From Lactobacillus panisapium (GTDB taxonomy: Bacteria; Bacillota; Bacilli; Lactobacillales; Lactobacillaceae): a DNA stretch of 64,000 nucleotides. Position 1 is the stretch's first letter. The number at the start of each line of letters is the position of its first letter. The stretch is from assembly GCF_019469265.1 (NCBI RefSeq), contig NZ_CP048268.1, positions 458,501 through 522,500 on the forward strand. The letters are read 5' to 3'. Made by a program: the position numbers and the translations under genes. Positions 33,119-41,233 of this stretch are shown here, piece by piece. The notes beneath the pieces were generated by a model. That model did not search any database and was not told the origin of the DNA. It was given only the letters and a program-made list of their open reading frames with translations.

Positions 33119-34177
33119 ATGAAAAAAAGCAAATTAGCTATTGCCATTATTAATGTTATTTTTTTGACAACTATTCCTGCGCTTGTACTGCATGAACCTA
33201 CACCAGTTTCAGCTGCTACAGTTAAAGGTTTTGTCAAAACAAAGAAAAATAAAAAAGTCCGGCTTTATAAGCTTTCTGGAAAGCATTCCAATTATTATGC
33301 CAGTCCTAAGTATCAATACCCATATAGCAGTAAAAAGAAGATTGGTAAAAAGAAGCTAACAGCTTATAAGATAGGTAATAATTCACATTGGCTTTTAGCT
33401 AAGGATGCTAAAGTTATTAAAACGATTAAGCCAAATGTCAATGTTCAAGCTACAATGAAATTGCCAGCGGGTTATACCAGAGCTGAATTGCTTCAGGCTT
33501 ATCAAGGGAATCCATCTAAGGAGTTTATTGATGCCTCAATGAGCGGAATGGATACTAATGATTTTAGTCGGATTAAAAACGGTGAAACTAAGGCCGATGA
33601 TCAAACTATCGTTGATTTAAGCCAGCTTACGCCGGATCAAACCGATACTTTAACGACCTTTTCTCTGCGTCTGATCAATCAGGCTCGCAATGACTTGGGG
33701 TTAGATCCTTGGCGCGATAGTATTGGTGCGTGCAAATTGGCTCAAGATATTGCGACTGAATATGCGGTAAATAAGAAGACCATTCGCGATAGTCATTATG
33801 TTCCAGGCATCGTTCGTGCATGTAAAGCTAACGGCCTAGATTTAAATGATAATTATGTTGAAGACATGGCCGGCTTTTATAATCAAAATAATACGATGAC
33901 AATGACTGAACTTAAAAAGAGTGTCTATTTTGGCTTAAAGCAAATGATGTTCGGCTATACTGGCAGTGGCGAGCAAGGACGAAAGCAGCGTAGTAATTAC
34001 CAGGAATGGGAACATGCCGGTGACTTGTTTAATACGCAAGGTTCGCTTCACGATGGCGATTATAATTACTATGGTTTCAGTATCTCGCATACTGATGACA
34101 TTTGTTCAATGCATTTTATTAGCGTACCGACTTATATTGCTAAGAATAAAAAGTATAATACTGGTTTTAAACCTTAA
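33119..34177 (+). CDS. Secreted SLAP/SH3-like and SEC10/PgrA-type CAP-domain protein
   Basis: 352 residues. The signal peptide ends near PVSAA (about residue 34). Residues about 36-105 are a very basic SH3/SLAP-like segment (KKNKKVRLYKLSGK...) that could bind wall polymers. Residues about 175-345 resemble the SEC10/PgrA surface-exclusion/CAP fold (FSLRLINQARNDLGLDPW, HYVPGIVRACKANG, WEHAGDLFNTQG). No LPXTG anchor. It has a strong GAGGGAAG site and its own terminator. The function of such domains in lactobacilli is not established; a cell-surface or wall role is inferred. Confidence 0.75.
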   Translation: MKKSKLAIAIINVIFLTTIPALVLHEPTPVSAATVKGFVKTKKNKKVRLYKLSGKHSNYYASPKYQYPYSSKKKIGKKKLTAYKIGNNSHWLLAKDAKVIKTIKPNVNVQATMKLPAGYTRAELLQAYQGNPSKEFIDASMSGMDTNDFSRIKNGETKADDQTIVDLSQLTPDQTDTLTTFSLRLINQARNDLGLDPWRDSIGACKLAQDIATEYAVNKKTIRDSHYVPGIVRACKANGLDLNDNYVEDMAGFYNQNNTMTMTELKKSVYFGLKQMMFGYTGSGEQGRKQRSNYQEWEHAGDLFNTQGSLHDGDYNYYGFSISHTDDICSMHFISVPTYIAKNKKYNTGFKP

Positions 34178-34195
34178 TTAAATAATTTTTAGTTT

Positions 34196-34226
34196 TGAGA
34201 CAGCTGCAAGAGGCTGTCTTTTTTGT
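34196..34226 (+). terminator. Terminator of the SEC10/PgrA-type gene
   Basis: AGACAGC pairs with GCTGTCT, then TTTTTT. Confidence 0.82.
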
Positions 34227-34296
34227 CCTATTTTTTACTGCTAAAAAGAAATAATTGCGCTAAAATTAACCTTATTATTAAAGTGAGGATTTATGC

Positions 34297-34815
34297 ATGG
34301 CAATTTATATTCGATTAGCGCAAGAAAGTGATTTAACGCAAATAATGGCAATTATTAATGAAGCAAAGCAATTGCTGAAAAGCGATGGTATCCCGCAATG
34401 GCAAAATGGTCGCCCGAATGAACAAATTTTACTGGATGACATTGTCAAAAAGCGGGCATATTGTTTAATGGTTGATCAAGTCGTTGCCGGTATTGCTGTT
34501 TTGCAAACTAGTATTGAGCCTAGCTATGCTGCGATAGACGGCGAGTGGCAAAATGAAGCCGATCAGTATGCCACTATCCACCGGATTGCGATTTCGGCTA
34601 AATTTCGCGGACAGCATTTAGGACAAATATTTATTTCTAACTTAATTTCTCGTGGCCTGTTTTTAGGAATATCAAATTTCCGCATTGACACTCATGCAGT
34701 TAATCTCCGGATGCAGGCGCTGATTAAATCTGCTGGCTTTAAATATCGCGGCGTCATTCGCATTGATCAAACAAAAGATGGGCTCAGAAATGCCTATGAA
34801 CTAAACTTAGTTTAA
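34297..34815 (+). CDS. GNAT-family N-acetyltransferase
   Basis: 172 residues with the GNAT layout: N-terminal IRLAQESDLTQIMAII, a QW-N-GRPNEQILLDDI loop, and the acetyl-CoA binding motif A IHRIAISAKFRGQHLGQIF (about 104-122). It transfers an acetyl group from acetyl-CoA to an unknown amine. The start ATG 34297 is preceded by a GTGAGGA site. It is a lone gene between the terminator at 34,196 and a tRNA. Confidence 0.82.
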   Translation: MAIYIRLAQESDLTQIMAIINEAKQLLKSDGIPQWQNGRPNEQILLDDIVKKRAYCLMVDQVVAGIAVLQTSIEPSYAAIDGEWQNEADQYATIHRIAISAKFRGQHLGQIFISNLISRGLFLGISNFRIDTHAVNLRMQALIKSAGFKYRGVIRIDQTKDGLRNAYELNLV

Positions 34816-34843
34816 AAGTTCTAGTTACCGTGCCACGTAAAAA

Positions 34844-34867
34844 TTTGCGCTAATTAATTAGCGCAAA
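34844..34867 (-). terminator. Perfect 24-bp palindrome, possible minus-strand terminator
   Basis: A perfect inverted repeat centred on TAATTAATTA with arms TTTGCGC/GCGCAAA. A run of A lies on its left, so as a terminator it points leftwards although no minus-strand gene ends here. It follows the GNAT gene by 29 bp. Confidence 0.4.
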
Positions 34868-34956
34868 ATAGGACTCTGTTTTAACTAATTAAGGAAATGC
34901 AATATTTGCTTAAGCGACTGCATGTGAGCTCAAATCAGAAAAAATAAATTTTTCTC

Positions 34957-34985
34957 TTGACTTGCGCACGACATTTTTCTATACT
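34957..34985 (+). promoter_or_regulatory. Promoter of tRNA-Gln copy 1
   Basis: TTGACT (34957-34962), 17 bp, TATACT (34980-34985), about 38 bp ahead of the tRNA. Confidence 0.8.
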
Positions 34986-35023
34986 ATTAAATGTTGAGCG
35001 GTCAAGTAAAAGCTCAATTGCAT

Positions 35024-35095
35024 TGGGTTATAGCCAAGCGGTAAGGCACTAGTTTTTGGTACTAGTATGCGCTGGTTCGAATCCAGCTAACCCAA
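35024..35095 (+). tRNA. tRNA-Gln (TTG), copy 1
   Basis: A 7-bp acceptor stem TGGGTTA/TAACCCA, D-arm GCC...GGC, anticodon stem CTAGT/ACTAG with loop TTTTGGT (anticodon TTG), and T-arm GCTGG TTCGAAT CCAGC. The 3' CCA is not encoded. The sequence is identical to copy 2 at 36,660. Confidence 0.95.
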
Positions 35096-35119
35096 TTGTT
35101 CTTACGAACACCCAACCCA

Positions 35120-35157
35120 AGAAAGACAGTTCATTAAGTTGAGCTGTCTTTTTTTGC
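35120..35157 (+). terminator. Terminator of tRNA-Gln copy 1
   Basis: AAAGACAGTTC pairs with GAGCTGTCTTT, followed by TTTTTT. Confidence 0.85.
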
Positions 35158-35326
35158 CGTAAATTATTACTGGGTGCCGGGAGTAATTGGCTTGATTAGC
35201 CTTTGTAAATAAGTACACGATTAATTAAAGTGACTAAAATGAATTAGATATTAAAAAAATATGGTAGAAAATAGTTTTTATTAAATGTATAATTAACAAA
35301 AATGAAAAGGAAAGTTTGGTGAAAAA

Positions 35327-36505
35327 ATGGTTGATTTAATAAAGTACACGAGAAAGGGTTTAGCAGACGCACCCTCGAATCCAATTTTGAAGTTTTCGGA
35401 TTATGCCAGCAAGATTCCTGATGTAGTCAAGTTTACCTTAGGTGAACCTGATTTTAATACACCGGATCATATTAAAAATGCTGCCAAGAAAGGGATTGAT
35501 GAAAATCACTCCCATTATGCACCGTCAAACGGAACGATGGGCTTACGCAAAGCGGCGGCCGACTTTTTGGCGCAAAAATATGGGCAAAAGTATGACCCAG
35601 AAACTGAAGTGCTGGTTACAAATGGCGTAACGGAATCAATTTTTGATACGGTTTGCGCTTGCTTGAATCCGGGAGACATTATGGTGGTTCCGACTCCAAT
35701 ATTTCCGCTCTATATGTCTGATGTCAATATTTTAAATGATGGTGCTAAAATCGTTACGATTGATACTTCAAAAGATGGTTTTAAGTTAACGCCAGCTAAG
35801 TTGCAAGCAGTTCTTGATGAATACGGTGACAAAGTACGGATGTTGGTCATGAATTATCCGACAAATCCGACTGGGGTAATGTATAGCCAAGAAGAGCTTG
35901 ACGCCATCGCAGATGTGATTCGGGACAAACCAATCTTTGCCTTATGTGATGAAATATATAGTGAACTGAATTATGATCAGCCTCATGCTTCAATGGAAAA
36001 ATCTCTGCATGACCAGGTAGTTCTGATGAACGGTGTGTCCAAGGCTTGGGCAATGACCGGGTATCGAATCGGAATTGTTTGTGCACCGCAGGCTATTTTG
36101 GAACAAATTGCTAAGGTCCACCAAACCATCGTGACTACTGAGCCAACGCCAATGCAGGACGCTGCTGAGGAAGCCTTCAAAAATGGTATGAATGATTCTG
36201 AACCAATGAAGCGTGAATTTCAAAAACGGCGAGATGTTTTGTACCAGGGCTTAACCGATATTGGCTTTGAATGTGCAAAACCGCAAGGGGCTTTCTATAT
36301 TTTTGCTAAAATTCCGGCAGGATTAGAACAAGACGATTCTAAATTTATCTATGATTTGGTTGATAAAGCACACGTTGCTGTGACTGCGGGCTCAAGCTTT
36401 GCTCTGGGCGGCCAAGGCTATATTCGTTTTTCTTATGCTGTCAGCATGGATCAGATCAATGAAGGCTTGCGCCGAATTAAAAAATACGTTGAAGAAAATA
36501 AGTAA
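35327..36505 (+). CDS. PLP-dependent class I/II aminotransferase
   Basis: 392-residue fold-type I aminotransferase. FTLGEPDFNTP (substrate end), SHYAPSNGTMGLR, NYPTNPTG (ring-stacking/phosphate site), LCDEIYSEL (PLP Asp) and SKAWAMTGYRIG with the Schiff-base Lys near residue 235 are all present. It belongs to the aspartate/aromatic aminotransferase group, moving amino groups to 2-oxoglutarate-type acceptors; the preferred amino acid cannot be read off. It lies between two tRNA transcription units with GAAAGG upstream of ATG 35327. Confidence 0.9.
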   Translation: MVDLIKYTRKGLADAPSNPILKFSDYASKIPDVVKFTLGEPDFNTPDHIKNAAKKGIDENHSHYAPSNGTMGLRKAAADFLAQKYGQKYDPETEVLVTNGVTESIFDTVCACLNPGDIMVVPTPIFPLYMSDVNILNDGAKIVTIDTSKDGFKLTPAKLQAVLDEYGDKVRMLVMNYPTNPTGVMYSQEELDAIADVIRDKPIFALCDEIYSELNYDQPHASMEKSLHDQVVLMNGVSKAWAMTGYRIGIVCAPQAILEQIAKVHQTIVTTEPTPMQDAAEEAFKNGMNDSEPMKREFQKRRDVLYQGLTDIGFECAKPQGAFYIFAKIPAGLEQDDSKFIYDLVDKAHVAVTAGSSFALGGQGYIRFSYAVSMDQINEGLRRIKKYVEENK

Positions 36506-36570
36506 ATAATTTCGCAAATTTTTGCTTGCAATTACGCATGTTTTTAGTTAAGATAATTAACGTGCGTAAC

Positions 36571-36652
36571 GGAGGAGTAGCGAAGTGGCTAAACGCGGCG
36601 GTCTGTAAAACCGCTCTCTCTGAGTTCGGCGGTTCGAATCCACCCTCCTCCA
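36571..36652 (+). tRNA. tRNA-Tyr (GTA)
   Basis: 82-base class II tRNA: acceptor GGAGGAG/CTCCTCC, anticodon stem GCGGT/ACCGC with loop CTGTAAA (anticodon GTA), a long variable arm (CTCTCTGAG) and T-arm GGCGG TTCGAAT CCACC. Co-transcribed with the tRNA-Gln that starts 8 bp later. Confidence 0.95.
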
Positions 36653-36659
36653 TTATCAC

Positions 36660-36731
36660 TGGGTTATAGCCAAGCGGTAAGGCACTAGTTTTTGGTACTA
36701 GTATGCGCTGGTTCGAATCCAGCTAACCCAA
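36660..36731 (+). tRNA. tRNA-Gln (TTG), copy 2
   Basis: Identical over all 72 bases to copy 1 at 35,024. It follows tRNA-Tyr at once and is closed by the hairpin at 36,741. Confidence 0.95.
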
Positions 36732-36740
36732 TAAAAATTA

Positions 36741-36777
36741 TCGAAAAAAGGCAGCTTTTGGGTTGTCTTTTTATTTT
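36741..36777 (+). terminator. Terminator of the tRNA-Tyr/Gln unit
   Basis: AAAAAGGCAGC pairs (with G-U pairs) with GGTTGTCTTTTT. Confidence 0.65.
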
Positions 36778-36883
36778 TCTAAAGTTTTTCCTGTGAATTG
36801 CGTCAATTAAACTTACCATTTAACTAATCAGTCTAAAAAATAGTACAATAAAGGCTAGTTTACTTTTATAAGAAGGGAATTTT

Positions 36884-37999
36884 ATGTCGAGACTAGTTAA
36901 CGTTGGTGCTGGAGGCGGCGAAATCAGTTGGCATGAAGCCCTCAAGGACTTGCGTGCAGATGACGTTTTATTGCTGGAGCCAGGTTTTTATGAATTACCT
37001 GCAAAAACCTTGTTTTCCAACATTACGATTAAAGGCACTGGCAGTTTGCCAGAAGACACCACAATTCTAGGTTGTGTCAACTTAGCCACCGACAGTCAAT
37101 TTGTTAATTTAGAAAATTTATGTATTAACACTAACAATGATTCTAATAGTTTATATGTACCGGCAGAAGCTAATACATATTTGACGCTGCGAAATTGCGT
37201 TATTAAGGGCTTTGGCACGGATACGGCGGCAGTAGCTATTAATGGCAAGGCCACCTTGGAGTTATATTCAACGGTAATTTTAAATGGCTCTGTTTCAATT
37301 TATGCTGATGCTGATTTTCGGTTAGAAATGAATGATTCCTCAATTGAGCATGTTTCTGAAGAATTTGGTGCGCTAGCAATTGAGGGCCATGGGACGGCAA
37401 TTATCAATAACTCGCGTGTTTACGGCAGTATTGATACCTTTACTAAAACAAATGCAGAGGTCGATTTAAACAATTCAATTGCTGATTCAATGCTCTTGCA
37501 GGGGCAGGTTTGGTTAAATATGCTTAACAGCAAGCTTTTGTCTACTGATGATACCTGCATGTATATTACGGAAGAAACATGGGTTAACATTGTTGGCAGT
37601 AATTTTAATGGGGGCATTTATCTTGATCAAAAACCGCACGTAATTGTGCAAAACTGTCAGATTAATCGCTTAATTGCTGTCAATGACGCGGTCATTACGC
37701 TTAGTAATTCAGTTATTATTAATCACGCCGATTTTCAAGACCACGTTAAATGTACTGCGCGACGCGCTACTTTTAATGGCGGTGCGGATTACCAGTATTT
37801 CTTGGCATTAGGTGATTATGCACTTCTTGAAGGGCACGATTTAATTTTAAATTCTAACGGTGCTGATCTAGCCGTTAAAGACCAAGCTCAAATGCGTGCT
37901 AGTGTGATTGCCAGCAGTGATTCTTCGATTACAGTTGAATGCGGTCAAAAAGCTGATATTCGTCTTTTAGGAATGAAGTGGACCACTAAGAAAAAATAA
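36884..37999 (+). CDS. Cytosolic right-handed beta-helix protein, unknown function
   Basis: 371 residues without signal peptide or membrane segment. After an N-terminal cap (GAGGGEISWHEALKDL, like pectate-lyase-type proteins) the sequence is a long series of beta-coil repeats of about 20-24 residues rich in Asn, with rungs such as LTLRNCVIKGFG, LEMNDSSIEHV, AIINNSRVYGS, VDLNNSIADS and ITLSNSVIINH. This predicts a parallel beta-helix of about 12 turns. No catalytic triad is obvious. AAGGGAA precedes ATG 36884. A GntR gene follows 81 bp later. I cannot assign a function. Confidence 0.65.
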   Translation: MSRLVNVGAGGGEISWHEALKDLRADDVLLLEPGFYELPAKTLFSNITIKGTGSLPEDTTILGCVNLATDSQFVNLENLCINTNNDSNSLYVPAEANTYLTLRNCVIKGFGTDTAAVAINGKATLELYSTVILNGSVSIYADADFRLEMNDSSIEHVSEEFGALAIEGHGTAIINNSRVYGSIDTFTKTNAEVDLNNSIADSMLLQGQVWLNMLNSKLLSTDDTCMYITEETWVNIVGSNFNGGIYLDQKPHVIVQNCQINRLIAVNDAVITLSNSVIINHADFQDHVKCTARRATFNGGADYQYFLALGDYALLEGHDLILNSNGADLAVKDQAQMRASVIASSDSSITVECGQKADIRLLGMKWTTKKK

Positions 38000-38080
38000 G
38001 CTAAAAAAATAAATTTAATAAAGCTTGTGCAAGGTAGACCAATTTGGATTATAATAAGAATTATCGTTGGAGGTGTACTA

Positions 38081-38779
38081 ATGGAAGAGCCGATGTATAT
38101 AAAAATTCATAATCAGATTAAACGTGAAATTGAAAATCACGTTTATCAAGTTGGTAGCCGGATACCGGCTGAACGACAACTTGCACTAAAGTTTGGGGTT
38201 TCACGAATGACCTTACGCCAGGCTATTAAAACGCTGGAAGATGAGGGTATTTTAGAACAACGTCTTGGCAGCGGCACTTACGTGGCAAATCAAAAAGTCC
38301 AAGAGAAAATGTCGGGGATTATGTCTTTTACTGATATTACTCATGCTAACGGTCAGACACCTTCAAGTAAGTTGATTTCTTATCGTTTTGGTAAGCCATC
38401 TTTATCAGAAACTGAACGGTTAAATTTAAAAGACGACCAAGAGGTTCTGCGGATGGAGCGAATTCGCTATGCTGATAATGTTCCAATCTGCTATGAAGTG
38501 GTTACCATCCCGCAAGAGCTGATTAGTAAAATTTCTAAGGCCGACATTTCTTCGCACTTGTATCAGGCTCTTGAAAAGAACGGTTATCAAATTGGTCGTG
38601 TTACTGAACATATTTCGGCAGCTGTAGCCAACGAAAATTCTGCGCGGCTGCTTGATGCCAAAAAGGGCGAAGCACTAATAACGCGCTTGCAGGTAACCGA
38701 GCTGTCAACAGGGCAGCCATTTGAATATACGCGTGCAAGTTATGTGGCCGATCGCTTTGAATTCACTTTTTCCAAATAA
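38081..38779 (+). CDS. GntR/HutC-family regulator (NagR/YvoA-like)
   Basis: 232 residues from ATG 38081, which follows TTGGAGGTG; an in-frame TTG 38027 would overlap the promoter TATAAT (38050-38055). Winged helix with RIPAERQLALKFGVSRMTLR and a UTRA domain ending YVADRFEFTF, close to the NagR/YvoA pattern. GGTAGACCAATTTGG (38034-38048) in its promoter contains a dre-like right half AGACCAAT. Regulation of amino-sugar genes located elsewhere is inferred. Confidence 0.85.
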   Translation: MEEPMYIKIHNQIKREIENHVYQVGSRIPAERQLALKFGVSRMTLRQAIKTLEDEGILEQRLGSGTYVANQKVQEKMSGIMSFTDITHANGQTPSSKLISYRFGKPSLSETERLNLKDDQEVLRMERIRYADNVPICYEVVTIPQELISKISKADISSHLYQALEKNGYQIGRVTEHISAAVANENSARLLDAKKGEALITRLQVTELSTGQPFEYTRASYVADRFEFTFSK

Positions 38780-38823
38780 AAAACTCTGAACTGGTTAATA
38801 TCAACTAGTTCAGAGTTTTTTTT
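38780..38823 (+). terminator. Bidirectional terminator between gntR and tagD
   Basis: AAAACTCTGAACTGGTT pairs with AACTAGTTCAGAGTTTT, with A- and T-runs outside. Confidence 0.9.
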
Positions 38824-39208
38824 ATTTCAGGTCCTTTTTGATTTTAGTGGTTGAAATTCCCGGAGTGCGGGGCAGGTAGACGACATCGCAAACTGATTTC
38901 AGAAAATCGAATTTACCTTGCCAGTCACTGCCCATAACAAAAGTATCAATATGATACTTAGTGATATCCGTCACCTTTTGGTCCCAATCTTCTTCGGGAA
39001 TCACTTCGTCTACATAGCGAATAGCCTCAAGAATAAACTTGCGTTCAGCATAATTATTATATGATTCTTTGTGTTTTTGAAATTCATTAAATTCATCGGT
39101 TGAAAGGCCAACGATTAGGTAATCACCTAATTCACGTGCACGCTTAAGTAAACGAACATGACCATAATGCAATAAATCAAATGTGCCGTAAGTAATAACT
39201 TTTTTCAT
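38822..39208 (-). CDS. tagD: Glycerol-3-phosphate cytidylyltransferase
   Basis: 128-residue cytosolic nucleotidyltransferase forming CDP-glycerol for teichoic acid. The N-terminal YGTFDLLHYGHVRLL carries the HxGH catalytic motif, and the C-terminal RTPGISTTKIK is the RTxGISTT signature. Size is as expected. AGGAGC lies before ATG 39208. The divergent neighbours are teichoic-acid-type glycosyltransferases, although they are on the opposite strand with a 122-bp gap. Confidence 0.94.
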   Translation of the reverse strand: MKKVITYGTFDLLHYGHVRLLKRARELGDYLIVGLSTDEFNEFQKHKESYNNYAERKFILEAIRYVDEVIPEEDWDQKVTDITKYHIDTFVMGSDWQGKFDFLKSVCDVVYLPRTPGISTTKIKKDLK

Positions 39209-39330
39209 ATTTGGTGCTCCTATTGCTTTGACGATTTAATATTATCATATTTGTAGAAAAGGTAAAACATATCCCGTATTAACTAATAGTCTGCTAAAAT
39301 AAAGTTAATTAACCACGAGAGGAGATTATC

Positions 39331-40062
39331 ATGGATAAAGTAGATGTTTTAGGTGTTGATTTTGATAACAAAAGTTTTCATCAATTTCAAAACGAATTTA
39401 TCGGGCGAATCAATGTTCACCAGTCAACATTTGTGGTTACTGCTAATCCTGAGATTGTGCTGGCAGCCAACGAAAATCCTGAATTCATGAAAATTTTAAA
39501 CTATGATGCGGACTATATTACTCCTGATGGAATAGGAATTATTAAAGCTGCTAATATACTGGGTACACCGTTAAAGGAACGAGTAACTGGCTATGATTTA
39601 TTTACTTGGTTAATGAAACTAGCCAATGATCGTAGCCTTCGCGTCTACTTAATCGGAGCAAAGCCAAACGTTATCCATGCAATTCAAGCTAAAATAGCCC
39701 ATGAATATTCTGATATTCAACTAGTCGGTGCTGAGGATGGTTATTTTAAAGAAGATTTGGAAGTAATAGCCTATCAAATTGAACGCGCTGAGCCTGACTT
39801 AGTATTTGCTGCGTTAGGATCACCACGCCAAGAGCAGCTATTAGCACTTTTACGCCGTAATCTGCTCCCAGCCTTAATGATGGGAGTTGGCGGTAGTTTT
39901 GATGTCTTTTCGGGTATGGTTAAGCGTGCGCCACAATTATGGCAAAGAGCTCATCTTGAATGGTTTTACCGTTTGCTTAAAGAGCCATCGCGGTTTAAGC
40001 GTGTGAGCAAGTTGCCAAGATTTATGCTTGATGTTCATCAAGCTAAAAAGGAAAAGAAATAA
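39331..40062 (+). CDS. WecG/TagA-family glycosyltransferase
   Basis: 243 residues of GT26 type. Signatures: VTANPEIVLAANENPEF, TPDGIGIIKAANILGTPLKE (the catalytic Asp region), YLIGAKPNVIHAI and ALGSPRQE. TagA transfers N-acetylmannosamine to undecaprenyl-PP-GlcNAc, the committed step of wall teichoic acid linkage. tagD beside it supports that. Start ATG 39331 follows GAGAGGAG. The next gene starts 4 bp after its stop. Confidence 0.88.
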   Translation: MDKVDVLGVDFDNKSFHQFQNEFIGRINVHQSTFVVTANPEIVLAANENPEFMKILNYDADYITPDGIGIIKAANILGTPLKERVTGYDLFTWLMKLANDRSLRVYLIGAKPNVIHAIQAKIAHEYSDIQLVGAEDGYFKEDLEVIAYQIERAEPDLVFAALGSPRQEQLLALLRRNLLPALMMGVGGSFDVFSGMVKRAPQLWQRAHLEWFYRLLKEPSRFKRVSKLPRFMLDVHQAKKEKK

Positions 40063-40065
40063 AAC

Positions 40066-41166
40066 ATGAAAGTTTTGCATGTCAATGCTGGTCTTGAATC
40101 TGGCGGTGGGTTGACCCATATTATCAATTTGCTAAAAGAAGCTAAAAGCGAAAAAAAGGATTTTACATTGTTATGCTTAGCGGACGGACCAGTTGCTAAG
40201 GCCGCTCAAGAAGCAAAAATAAATTATCATGTTTTGGGGGTAAAGAGTCGCTATGATTTGACCAGTCTTCGCCGCTTATCCGACTTTATCAACCATGGTA
40301 ATTTTGACATTGTGCATACTCATGGACCGCGAGCTAACCTCTATTTAGCTTTAATTAAGGGAAAAATCACGGCGAAGTGGTGCGTTACCGTCCATTCTGA
40401 TCCCTATTTAGACTTCAAGGGGCGAGGTTTTTTAGGCAAAGTCTTTACCCGCCAAAATGTTCGTGCGCTCAAAAAAGCTGATTGTATTTTTGCGATAACC
40501 AAAAGATTTGCCGACTTAATCACTACCAAAACTGGCATTTCGGCCGCTAAAGTGCATGTGATTTATAACGGTACTTTTTTTCATGATGATTCAGCCATTC
40601 CGGCTAAATATGAGCATCCGCATTTTAACATTGTCAATGTTGCCCGCTTAGAAAAAGTAAAGGGGCAAGAATTGCTTTTGCAGGCGCTAAAGAAACTCGA
40701 CAATGGCAATGTTCACTTGTATATCGCAGGTGATGGAACCCAAAAACGGTCTTTGCAAGAGTTAACGCAAAAATTGGAGTTGGGTCCACAGGTGACTTTT
40801 CAGGGCTTTATGACTCATAAGCAGTTGAAACATCTCTACCGGCGAATGGATCTTGCGGTTCTAACTTCTTATTCCGAAAGTTTCCCCTTAGTCCTTTTGG
40901 AAGCAAGTGATAATCTCTTACCTATTTTATCGACTGATGTGGGTGACATTGAAATGATGATACCTGACAAACGCCATGGCTTCATCGCTAACACGGGCGA
41001 TGTGGCATCGATTACGGCGGCACTGCAAGCAGCAGTTAATACTCCTAAAGAAGAACTTAAGCAGATGGCATTTCGTGAAAAAGCTTATGTTGCGGATAAC
41101 TTCTCTTTGAATAAACAATTGTCTAGTATTCTTACCGTCTATCAGTCTTTAATAAAAGGTGACTAA
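40066..41166 (+). CDS. GT4-like glycosyltransferase
   Basis: 366 residues with the GT-B fold: N-terminal VNAGLESGGGLTHI acceptor domain, VHTHGPRANLY, and a C-terminal donor domain with IVNVARLEKVKGQELLL, FQGFMTHKQL and the catalytic-site ESFPLVLLEAS (E-x7-E pattern). It probably adds a sugar to a wall polymer or glycolipid using a UDP-sugar. It is co-transcribed with the TagA-type gene. The acceptor cannot be told. Confidence 0.87.
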   Translation: MKVLHVNAGLESGGGLTHIINLLKEAKSEKKDFTLLCLADGPVAKAAQEAKINYHVLGVKSRYDLTSLRRLSDFINHGNFDIVHTHGPRANLYLALIKGKITAKWCVTVHSDPYLDFKGRGFLGKVFTRQNVRALKKADCIFAITKRFADLITTKTGISAAKVHVIYNGTFFHDDSAIPAKYEHPHFNIVNVARLEKVKGQELLLQALKKLDNGNVHLYIAGDGTQKRSLQELTQKLELGPQVTFQGFMTHKQLKHLYRRMDLAVLTSYSESFPLVLLEASDNLLPILSTDVGDIEMMIPDKRHGFIANTGDVASITAALQAAVNTPKEELKQMAFREKAYVADNFSLNKQLSSILTVYQSLIKGD

Positions 41167-41233
41167 ATTGTTTAAACTTGCTTAAATGTTTATAATTAAA
41201 CCAAAACTATTATAGATAAGTTAAGAGGACATA

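Noticed and set aside
36477-36659. Minus-strand frame with GGFEPPNSERAVLQTAAFSHFATPP
   Set aside because: This is the well-known spurious translation of the antisense of tRNA-Tyr.
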